Below are positions 1 to 6,332 of a stretch of DNA of 9,787 nt, piece after piece (positions within the stretch are counted from its first letter, which is position 1; every line of letters starts with the position of its first letter). Source of the DNA: DATGMP01 sp035293565 (GTDB lineage: Bacteria; Pseudomonadota; Alphaproteobacteria; BOG-932; Roseiterribacteraceae); contig DATGMP010000010.1 of NCBI GenBank assembly GCA_035293565.1, positions 1-9,787 of the forward strand. The letters run 5' to 3'. The translations under genes and the position numbers were made by a program. The notes under the pieces are model-generated. The model did not search any database. It was not told the origin of the DNA and saw only the letters and a program-made list of their open reading frames with translations.

Positions 1-76
1 CCGCCGTCGACATCCCCGCCTCCTGCTCCCGCAGGATCCCGATGATCTGCTCTTCCTTGAACCGGCTGCCCCTCAT
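1..76 (-). CDS. IS3-family transposase OrfA, N-terminal fragment
   Basis: The minus strand from ATG at 76 reads MRGSRFKEEQIIGILREQEA and then GMSTA before the window ends, 25 codons in all. The R-F-K/T-E-E-Q-I-I-G-I-L-R/K-E pattern is the classic start of IS3-family OrfA, the first helix of its helix-turn-helix DNA-binding domain (HTH_Tnp_1 type). In intact elements OrfA is joined to the DDE-type OrfB by a programmed -1 frameshift, which is family knowledge and not visible here. A good Shine-Dalgarno, GGAGGG on the minus strand at 89-84, sits seven bases before the ATG and fixes the start. The gene is cut only by the window edge. Whether the element is complete and active is unknown. Confidence 0.8.
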   Translation of the reverse strand, partial: MRGSRFKEEQIIGILREQEAGMSTA

Positions 77-141
77 CGTCCGACCCTCCATCCGTGGCCG
101 GACTCTACTCAAATCTGGAGGAGATCCAGGGGCTCAGGTCA
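1..141 (-). mobile_element. IS3-family insertion sequence, one end only
   Basis: On the minus strand the element starts at 141 with TGACCTGAGCC, the TG dinucleotide start expected of IS3-family ends. After a 65-base leader comes an OrfA start at 76. The rest of the element lies beyond the left edge, so the second inverted repeat, OrfB and the target-site duplication cannot be seen. The boundary at 141 is supported by a coding sequence of a different protein family beginning at once on the other side. The family assignment rests on the OrfA N-terminus; the exact subgroup is not determined. Confidence 0.75.
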
Positions 142-329
142 CGGCCTATGCCCTCAAGGACCGCCTCCCCGAAGCGCGCGCCGCGCTCGCCGAATTTCTC
201 AAGGGCTCGACCACCATCAAGACCATCGCCGACCTCCGCGCCGAGCCAAGCTCAACCGACCCGACCTTCCTCGCCCAGCGCGAGCGGCTGATCGAAGGTT
301 TGCGGCGCGCGGGGATGGCGGAGGGGTGA
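142..329 (+). pseudogene. C-terminal remnant of TPR-type adenylate/guanylate cyclase-like protein
   Basis: In the frame ending at the TGA at 327-329, about 62 residues follow the IS junction. An early stretch YALKDRLPEARAALAEFLKG looks like a last TPR-like helix pair. It is followed by a conserved-looking tail, TDPTFLAQRERLIEGLRRAG. That tail closely resembles the C-terminus of alphaproteobacterial proteins with an N-terminal class III cyclase or winged-helix domain and C-terminal TPR repeats, whose tails read roughly DNPVYLAQRERLIEGLRKAGLPE. The catalytic part would lie left of the IS. Reading continues open into the IS antisense strand back to about 42, which I take as chance. The simplest reading is a gene interrupted by the insertion, leaving this unexpressed tail. 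The family call comes from memory of such tails and is moderately sure. Confidence 0.6.
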
Positions 330-350
330 GGGGATGGGCAATAAAGTAAG

Positions 351-387
351 CCCCTCGCCCGCGAAGCGGCAGAGGGAGGGTGAGGGG
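351..387. repeat. Intergenic GC-rich hairpin repeat, copy 1 (short form)
   Basis: An outer stem CCCCTC (351-356) pairs with GAGGGG (382-387), and an inner stem CCGC (359-362) pairs with GCGG (366-369) around a GAA loop. The right half, agggagggtgagggg, recurs almost exactly in the copy at 8522-8585. It lies between the 3' ends of two converging reading frames (329 on plus, 392 on minus), so it could act as a bidirectional terminator, although no T-run follows. Confidence 0.6.
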
Positions 388-395
388 TTAACTAC
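387..395. repeat. 9-base direct repeat, left copy (GTTAACTAC)
   Basis: GTTAACTAC here is repeated exactly and in the same orientation at 5682-5690. The two copies bracket the helicase gene, and this copy overlaps its TAG stop codon (394-392 on the minus strand). Either a target-site duplication or chance could explain it. Confidence 0.4.
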
Positions 396-3300
396 AGCAA
401 TGTCCTCGATGAGTGCCCCGGCGGTTCATCCGCCTCGCATCTCTCTAAAATTTCCAGCAGCGTTGTTCCTACTTGCGCAGTCAGACGCTTTAGATCAAAG
501 GCTTCGAGAATGGCACGCAAATACTCATCGCTGCCGACGGCCAGTTCCCCTTGATCCGCGATAACCTTAGCAACGTGGCAGAATTCGGCCGCTGGTATCT
601 CGTCGAAACTCCTCGGCCCTCTTAATCGGGATCTGACGCGCGGGGTGCCTGCTAGCCTCACCGTCGAGAATATCAGGCCACTACTGCCAAGTTCATTCTC
701 GAACACGATGCGCCCGTCTCGTATTGCGCTCATAAGCGCCTTATTCATCGCACTTTTCAATTCTGGCCCAAGGCGCCTTATGCCGCAGCCACGCAGGTAG
801 ATGTCGTAAGCTCTCTTGGCAATCATCGGCCCTTCGACTTTTATGACCCTCAGAAGTCCTTCGGTAACAGCTTCTTTTTTTGCGGTGCGCGGATCAGGGC
901 CTGCAAAACCCTGATAGGAGATATATTCGGCAAGTAAAGCTCTTGTTGCCTTGGGACGATCAGATTCGGGCTCCTCGCCATTATTCGATCCTGGTCGAAA
1001 GAGATCGGGCTCCGGTTCCACTGAGTCGCGTCGGTGATCCTGGGTCGGACCGCGCCCGCCGACGTCATTCTTCGTATCGGGGCCGGCCGAGTTGCGGTCG
1101 AAATCGACTGTTCTTTGATCACGTTTCACGGGTTCCACAGGCGAAGGTGGTGGAGGGGAAAACTCATCCTCGCTACTAGCTCGTATCCCAAGGCGCTCCA
1201 ATTCCTTCCAAAGCGGCTCCATGCTCCTGACCGGGTCGCGGTAAAAATCTCCTCCTCTAATTCGCACGAATGTCCATCCGGCGCGCTCAAGATCACGTTG
1301 ACGCGCCATATCCTGCTCATAGCGCTCCGGGCCGTGCCACTCGTCTCCGTCACACTCGACGGCGAGCCGGCCTTGCATGCCCTCTACGACGAGGTCAATT
1401 CGGTACCGATGATTTGTCGGGTCGCCAACACAGACCTGCGTGCGGACGTGAAACCCTTTCTCCTCGATGATCTTGCAGACATCCTTTTCGAACTGAGAAT
1501 CGAAGTGTTGACCGGCCGAACCAACTGGGTGACGTTCGGGCGCCAGCATATAGCTGAGCAACCGATGCCGCAGACAGCGTGGACTTAGGACATCCAAAGT
1601 CGCTGAATGGAACAGCCAAAGTTGGTCCCGAGCACGGCTTGACGCTACGTTGAAACGCTGACGCGCCGAATCGTCGGACAGAGTTCCGATCCGCTCATTT
1701 GGCGCGGCTACCATGCTCAGGAATATCACGTGTCGTTCGTCGCCCTGGAAGGCATAAGCGTCCCCGCAGATCAGGCGACGCTCCTCGATAACCTCGGGTG
1801 CCAGTACATCCAGAAGCTTGCGCGCGATTAGCTTGGCCTGCGCTTCTCCCTGAAGGCTTATCACACCCATCGTGCGACCACGATAGCTACTGTTGCCTAC
1901 GCAAGCGACAATTTGCGAGACGATTGCGTCGGCCTCCGGCTCGTTGATCGCATGCTCGGGGCTTCCGGTTCTGAATCCGTCCTCAACGTGACGCACAACG
2001 AGGGGACGTAGTCGATCTGTAGTATAAGCACGGATCGGGTCTAGAGGCGTGCCATTGCTTGCATAGCAGAGGTCGTTTGAGAACTGGATAATCTCCGGCA
2101 TACAACGGAAGTGCTCGCGGAGCACAACACTTTGGCCAAAGCGAATCTTTGCGTTTGCATAAAGGCTGCTCTGAGGCCAGAGCGCGACCTGATAAGGAAT
2201 GTCCGGCTGAAGGTATCGGTGCTGTAGATTTTCGATGGCGCTCACGGGAATGCCAATGCCATACGGGCTGATTTGCTGGTCATCTCCCACCACCACCAAC
2301 TTCTTTGCGATATAAAACAGAAAAAGGCTTTCGATACCGAGTTGGCTCGCTTCGTCGACAATGGCGATATCGTATCGATCCGGCGCTGGGTTAAGCATCT
2401 CTGCCAAGACGTGGCGAGGCATAATCCATACGGGTACTGCTTGGCGGCATTTGTCCATGTGCTGGCGCGCTTCGCGCCTCAGCCGTTCGATTTTGCCGGA
2501 CTGACCGGTACCTTTGCGTATAGCCTTGACGGCCTCGCGCCAGGCTCTGAGCGCCTTGGCCTCCGTATCCGACAGTCGAGCAAAAAAATGCGTCCACGCC
2601 CGAAGCGCCGCCGATTCGGAGAGCAGTTCTCCGATCTCCTTTTCAACCGAATAGCGGCGTTCCCAAATACGCGCCTGATATTCTGTATCTGTGCGTTTGC
2701 GCAACCAGTTATCGACAATGGACCAACTCCACGCCTTGTCCCACATCTGAAAGCGCGTGTCCCAAATTGGGTCGTCGATCGAGGCAGTCACCTCGCCAAG
2801 CAGCCCAGGAACATCGGAAGAAAGGGCAGCTTCGACGCCTTGGCGAAGGTCTTCATCGCGTCTGATCTGTTCGATGTGTCGCAATTCCCCAAACGCTTCG
2901 CCATATGCCGCGGCATCGCGCTGCTCCACGGCTCTCAGCAATGCGTGGATTGTCGGGTGCGTATCGTGAAGCTCAGATATGGCGATCAATTTGCCCAGGC
3001 ACGAGGTTACGCGCTCAGTTGCCACGCGACAACGGTCCTCGATTGCAGTCGCTACTACGATGTCTTTCCACTTTTCCAATTCGCTTGTCAGCCAATCGGT
3101 GGCGGGAACCGGCTCGGGGAGACCGCCGCCCAACTCCAGACATCGTCGACAGTACGATAGCGCCTCCGCTAGAGTTTGAATTTGTTCGCTGATCGCAGCA
3201 AAGCGGAGTTTATATTGTGAACCACTCGGCAACCCTCCGAAATCGGCCCAGACCTTGTCCATGGCATTGAATGCAAGGTTGAGGTCCAGGTAGTCGCACG

Positions 3301-5608
3301 CCAGCAGCAGCCGTTCCTCGGTGTCTGCAGGCTGCCCGTCTATCGTTACCTGCTCATAAAGATACGACCGCTCGCGAACGACCTTCGGAATCATAAAGCG
3401 GAGGAATTTGAGCTTTCCACCCGCGCGTAAATGTGCGGCGAGTAGCTCGGCGTCGGCGCGAACGCGCGTAGGGTCTCGTCCGGGAGGAACCACTACCGTC
3501 GATGCGCCCAAATGCTCAATGCGGTTCTCGATTCGCTCGAGAAGCTTTTTAGATTCTGTAAGGAGCGCCTGCCATCGCGCCTGTCTGCCAGCGAGCAATT
3601 CTTCAAGTGCGACTGGTAGCCACTCGAAGCGATGCTGTAGTAGCGCTTTGCGGCGCCGGTTGAGTTCGTCCAGCTCATGCCCGATGCGCGCTCGCTCCGC
3701 GACACTCAGCTTGGCAGCCCAGCGGTAGATCACGTGATTCCGGAGGGCAGCGAGTTGCAGGAATGTCGTGTTTGCTTCCCGCTCCTCAACCACGGCAGTG
3801 CTAAAATCCTGTGGCATCGGCAACAGATTAGAATCGAGCACCCGGAGCTTCGCTCGATCTATGGTATCGGCGTCGTGGCATCGAGAAATACGCAACCAAG
3901 CAAGGAGTTGATGCGAATTCACACGCGGCTGATCGCCCGCCTCCAGTGGCACCCGCAGCCAGCCAAATTGCTCTCGTTCGCTGGCGACTTGTTTTGCGAT
4001 CGACGATGCAGTCCCTCTATACTTTCCGTTCACCAAGCTATGAGGCCAAGTTTCCGATTCTCGCAGGCTCCGCAGCTCGGTATCGATGCTTGCCAGCAAC
4101 GCTCTTCTCTCAGTTAGGTCGCGACCGATCTCTATTATCCGATCATCATATAGCCCGGGCCTCCATATGGCGTGTCGTGTAGTGATGCCTTGGACGGCGG
4201 CATTCAATTCTGCGAAAGAATCCCCACCTTGCCCGAGCAGACTCACACAAAGCGGCTGAATGTCAGCCGGAAGCTTGTCTTTGAGAACCCGCAGGGCTCG
4301 GGCTGTTTCGGCGGTGACGAGTACACGTTTGCCCGTTGCCAGCAGGTGGCAAATGAGGTTTGCGATTGTATGGCTCTTGCCAGTGCCGGGCGGCCCTTGG
4401 ACGAGAACGCCTCTCCGCCTTTCTACTGCCTCCACGATGCGTCGCTGTTCGCGGTTTGCGGGCAAGGGAAAGTAGATTTCGCTGGAAGCTGCGCTTAGCT
4501 GGGTCGTAGTGTTGTCCGATGTCTGTGAAGGTTCAGCTCTGTCCCGATCATCTGTGTCATCGACAAGGTTAGCCCAGCCCTCAGGCACTTTGTCGGCGCA
4601 GGTGGCGAGCCGTGCGATCATAGTCTCGTAGACGCGCGCCATTGCCACTTGTGTGCGCTTGCGGAGAATCAAAGCTGGCGCAAAGGTTACTGCTGGTCTA
4701 TCTGGCGTGCCTGCGACGGGCAGTAAATCGGACGACCATTGAGCATGTGGATGTAGCGCTTCGGCCCACGACCTGATAGCTCGAAACATTCTTGGCCGGT
4801 CCCAAATGTCGTCGTCGATTGCTTTAAGTTGCTCGTCGACGCTCGCATAATGTCCTCGCTCGGGACGGAATTCCGCCTCAAGCATGTCGTCTTCAATGCG
4901 TAGCTGCGCTCCATCCCCGGCTGCTTCTACTCGGATGATGCCAGAGGCGGCATCAAATCGTAGATCGACGCGAGCGGTAACGACGTGCCGCTTTACCGAA
5001 ATCTGCTTCAGCTCCGAGGAGCCCGGCCAGTCGAGCAAACCCAAGCCAAGGACAAGTTCAAGAATCTCGCCTTGCTTTTGTATCTGATTATGCAATGCAA
5101 ATAGCTCTGCATACACTCCCTGGATTTTTTCTCGACGGCGAAATTCGTCCGACCAAGATTGCCATGTCGGACAAAAGCGCTCGTAGGCGCTGATAACCTC
5201 GGGAAAATCACCGAGATGTCTTTCGACCAGTGGGCGCTCTTCCCCGTCCTCCTCTTGGGCGTTGCCATCGGGTTCCAACCTCGTTTGTTGAAGCGGTGGC
5301 GGAGCTATGCTCGCCCGCTTTAACGCCACGACGTCGATCCATGGAGTGATAATCTCTGGGGGAGCAGGTGGGCGCGGGAATTGCTGTTTACGAACTTCGA
5401 GCCACGGCTCGCCGGGCTCAAAATCGTCATTCCAGGCTGGACTTTTGCATTCAGGTTCTTGTGGCGCGTCCGCAAGCCACATCACCGATTCGTATTTGCT
5501 GACATCACGAACCGTGGTGCTTCGCAAGCCCACGAACTCTTTAAGATAGCGAGCAAGGCGTAAAGTTCTTGGTTCGGATGTGCCCGTGTCCATGTATGCG
5601 CCCAGCAC
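392..5608 (-). CDS. Large SF1 (UPF1/COG1112-like) helicase fused to Vsr/MTES_1575-type nuclease and DUF3320-like domain; candidate antiphage protein
   Basis: This 1738-residue protein (numbered from GTG 5608) has a complete SF1 motor: Q-motif NREQ (385-388), Walker A GPPGTGKS (405-412), motif Ia (429-435), Walker B DEAS (1085-1088), motif III GDDQQ (1108-1112), LREHFR (1163-1168), motif V FQGDE (1287-1291) and motif VI RFNVASSRAR (1318-1327). LREHFR and GDDQQ are typical of UPF1/DNA2-like helicases. About 670 residues, mostly charged helix, separate Walker A from B. Residues about 1369-1472 form a Vsr/MTES_1575-like nuclease with E1374, D1405, E1418-C-D1420, H1425 and R1438 all present. A low-complexity proline/acidic linker follows (about 1475-1555), then a DUF3320-like region (about 1578-1725). 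Such fusions are common in defence islands; a role in cutting foreign nucleic acid is inference. No partner gene is visible. ATG 5593 is an alternative start; neither start has a clear Shine-Dalgarno. GC is lower than in the genes to the right. Confidence 0.9.
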   Translation of the reverse strand: MLGAYMDTGTSEPRTLRLARYLKEFVGLRSTTVRDVSKYESVMWLADAPQEPECKSPAWNDDFEPGEPWLEVRKQQFPRPPAPPEIITPWIDVVALKRASIAPPPLQQTRLEPDGNAQEEDGEERPLVERHLGDFPEVISAYERFCPTWQSWSDEFRRREKIQGVYAELFALHNQIQKQGEILELVLGLGLLDWPGSSELKQISVKRHVVTARVDLRFDAASGIIRVEAAGDGAQLRIEDDMLEAEFRPERGHYASVDEQLKAIDDDIWDRPRMFRAIRSWAEALHPHAQWSSDLLPVAGTPDRPAVTFAPALILRKRTQVAMARVYETMIARLATCADKVPEGWANLVDDTDDRDRAEPSQTSDNTTTQLSAASSEIYFPLPANREQRRIVEAVERRRGVLVQGPPGTGKSHTIANLICHLLATGKRVLVTAETARALRVLKDKLPADIQPLCVSLLGQGGDSFAELNAAVQGITTRHAIWRPGLYDDRIIEIGRDLTERRALLASIDTELRSLRESETWPHSLVNGKYRGTASSIAKQVASEREQFGWLRVPLEAGDQPRVNSHQLLAWLRISRCHDADTIDRAKLRVLDSNLLPMPQDFSTAVVEEREANTTFLQLAALRNHVIYRWAAKLSVAERARIGHELDELNRRRKALLQHRFEWLPVALEELLAGRQARWQALLTESKKLLERIENRIEHLGASTVVVPPGRDPTRVRADAELLAAHLRAGGKLKFLRFMIPKVVRERSYLYEQVTIDGQPADTEERLLLACDYLDLNLAFNAMDKVWADFGGLPSGSQYKLRFAAISEQIQTLAEALSYCRRCLELGGGLPEPVPATDWLTSELEKWKDIVVATAIEDRCRVATERVTSCLGKLIAISELHDTHPTIHALLRAVEQRDAAAYGEAFGELRHIEQIRRDEDLRQGVEAALSSDVPGLLGEVTASIDDPIWDTRFQMWDKAWSWSIVDNWLRKRTDTEYQARIWERRYSVEKEIGELLSESAALRAWTHFFARLSDTEAKALRAWREAVKAIRKGTGQSGKIERLRREARQHMDKCRQAVPVWIMPRHVLAEMLNPAPDRYDIAIVDEASQLGIESLFLFYIAKKLVVVGDDQQISPYGIGIPVSAIENLQHRYLQPDIPYQVALWPQSSLYANAKIRFGQSVVLREHFRCMPEIIQFSNDLCYASNGTPLDPIRAYTTDRLRPLVVRHVEDGFRTGSPEHAINEPEADAIVSQIVACVGNSSYRGRTMGVISLQGEAQAKLIARKLLDVLAPEVIEERRLICGDAYAFQGDERHVIFLSMVAAPNERIGTLSDDSARQRFNVASSRARDQLWLFHSATLDVLSPRCLRHRLLSYMLAPERHPVGSAGQHFDSQFEKDVCKIIEEKGFHVRTQVCVGDPTNHRYRIDLVVEGMQGRLAVECDGDEWHGPERYEQDMARQRDLERAGWTFVRIRGGDFYRDPVRSMEPLWKELERLGIRASSEDEFSPPPPSPVEPVKRDQRTVDFDRNSAGPDTKNDVGGRGPTQDHRRDSVEPEPDLFRPGSNNGEEPESDRPKATRALLAEYISYQGFAGPDPRTAKKEAVTEGLLRVIKVEGPMIAKRAYDIYLRGCGIRRLGPELKSAMNKALMSAIRDGRIVFENELGSSGLIFSTVRLAGTPRVRSRLRGPRSFDEIPAAEFCHVAKVIADQGELAVGSDEYLRAILEAFDLKRLTAQVGTTLLEILERCEADEPPGHSSRTLL

Positions 5609-5641
5609 TACCGCAGACTTATCGGAAAACCAGCATCTTAA

Positions 5642-5670
5642 TGTGTACGCCCTTCCCCTTTTGGGGGCAA
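5642..5670 (-). promoter_or_regulatory. Candidate promoter of the helicase-nuclease gene
   Basis: On the minus strand, TTGCCC (5670-5665) and TACACA (5647-5642) are separated by 17 bases, a sigma70-like arrangement with three consensus matches in each box. The implied transcript would begin about 25-30 bases before GTG 5608. The boxes are weak and this is only the best candidate seen. Confidence 0.3.
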
Positions 5671-5681
5671 GTTGAGTTGCA

Positions 5682-5690
5682 GTTAACTAC
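5682..5690. repeat. 9-base direct repeat, right copy (GTTAACTAC)
   Basis: This is an exact copy of 387-395 in the same orientation, lying 74 bases upstream of the helicase start. Together the copies enclose about 5.3 kb containing only the helicase gene and its presumed promoter. The match does not extend: the flanking bases are G/A on the left and A/G on the right. Confidence 0.4.
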
Positions 5691-5691
5691 G

Positions 5692-5708
5692 ATTTTCCTC
5701 TTGAAAAT
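5692..5708. promoter_or_regulatory. Inverted repeat ATTTTC-N5-GAAAAT upstream of helicase
   Basis: ATTTTC (5692-5697) and GAAAAT (5703-5708) form a perfect 6-base inverted repeat around CTCTT. It is AT-rich in a GC-rich context and lies about 20 bases beyond the candidate -35 box of the helicase gene. It could be a repressor operator or a small hairpin; no regulator gene is visible nearby. Confidence 0.25.
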
Positions 5709-5731
5709 GGGGCGCGGGTACTGACTGACGG

Positions 5732-5770
5732 CCCTCACCGCTCCCTCCGCTGCGGCCCGCGAACCACCCG
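5732..5770. repeat. Possible degenerate copy of the hairpin repeat family
   Basis: ccctcaccgctccctccgct followed by gcggcccgcgaaccacccg resembles the reverse complement of the 351-387 copy, with several mismatches and an altered end. This is similarity by eye only and may be shared G/C richness. Confidence 0.25.
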
Positions 5771-5780
5771 CTCTGCGCGG

Positions 5781-6038
5781 CATCTCGTCATTGAGCTCGT
5801 CGATTTCTCGCTCGAAGATGGGTAGGCAGAGGTGGCGTTTTTGCCGCGGGCGGAGTTTGCTAATCCGGCGGGGCCGATGCAGGTCGGGTTTGTCTGCGCC
5901 ATGCTGGACTATGCGATCTCGGTCGCGGCGAGCATGTCGCAGCGGCTTGCGGTGATCGTGCCGATCTTGCAGACGAGCGTGAGCTATTTTCGTCCGACTC
6001 TGATGGCGCGCGTCATCGCGCGGCGACGTGTTACGCTT
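5781..6038 (+). pseudogene. Broken PaaI-type hotdog thioesterase
   Basis: One plus-strand frame reads IELVDFSLEDG, then a TAG stop (5823-5825), then AEVAFLPRAEFANPAGPMQ and GFVCAMLDYAISVAASMSQR, later TSVSYFRPTLMARVIA. This follows the hotdog-fold PaaI/YbgC-like acyl-CoA thioesterase plan: a G-x-x-E-V strand, the NPAG...GGF..AMLD active-site helix, and the S-Y-x-R-P strand. The stop sits where relatives usually carry Arg or a similar residue, so one C-to-T change in CGG would create it. The expected second Gly after the Met-Gln is Val here. After about residue V-I-A the conserved C-terminal strands are lost and the frame runs on as unrelated arginine-rich sequence. A GTG at 5832 could start a shortened product, but it would lack both ends of the fold. 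I judge it a decayed gene; a sequencing error at the TAG would not explain the missing C-terminus. Confidence 0.65.
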
Positions 6039-6158
6039 CAGCCCGTCAAGAGTCGCAATGCAGGGGGTGCTGCGGAGCGCCGAGGAGGGCGTGGAGTGCC
6101 GCGGCCTTTGCCGGGGTCGGAGCGAGGTTCAAGCGCTTAGGGCTGCCATCGAGCGGCC
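6039..6158. other. Unassigned GC-rich spacer
   Basis: Between the thioesterase remnant and the large hairpin I recognise no protein on either strand and no RNA gene. The minus strand has a short open stretch reading approximately LAPTPAKAAALHALLGAP, which is too short and unsupported to call. Confidence 0.4.
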
Positions 6159-6237
6159 CCCACCTCACCTTCCCGCCGCTACGCGTCGGGTCCCTTCCTC
6201 TCCGCCCCAGTGGGGCGGAGAGGTTAGGTGAGGTGGG
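6159..6237. repeat. Intergenic hairpin repeat, copy 2 (long form)
   Basis: The outer arms CCCACCTCACCT (6159-6170) and AGGTGAGGTGGG (6226-6237) are perfect 12-base reverse complements. Inside them a second perfect 12-base stem, CCTCTCCGCCCC (6197-6208), pairs with GGGGCGGAGAGG (6212-6223) around AGT. The order of blocks (tcacctt-ccc, gcgtcgggtccc, cctctcc..cccag) matches the reverse complement of the 8522-8585 copy. It lies upstream of the HD-domain gene. Confidence 0.75.
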
Positions 6238-6332
6238 TAGGACGCGGACATGTGGCGCTAGAAGAACGCCCGCCGTTCCAGTCGTTTACCTGTCATACTG
6301 GCGATCTCGTCGCCCTCTCGAGGGAGGCCGTG

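Noticed and set aside
42..329. 95-residue protein spanning the IS end and the cyclase tail
   Set aside because: Its first 33 codons are the antisense of the IS OrfA start and leader, and only the part after 141 resembles a real protein.
2273..3160. 295-residue plus-strand open frame inside the helicase gene
   Set aside because: It is antisense to a helicase with intact motifs on both sides, and its product is cysteine/phenylalanine-rich and matches nothing I recognise.
6228..6332. N-terminal extension of the HD protein to a start at 6228
   Set aside because: It is read through the hairpin repeat and lacks a ribosome binding site, whereas 6333 has AGGGAGG at good spacing.
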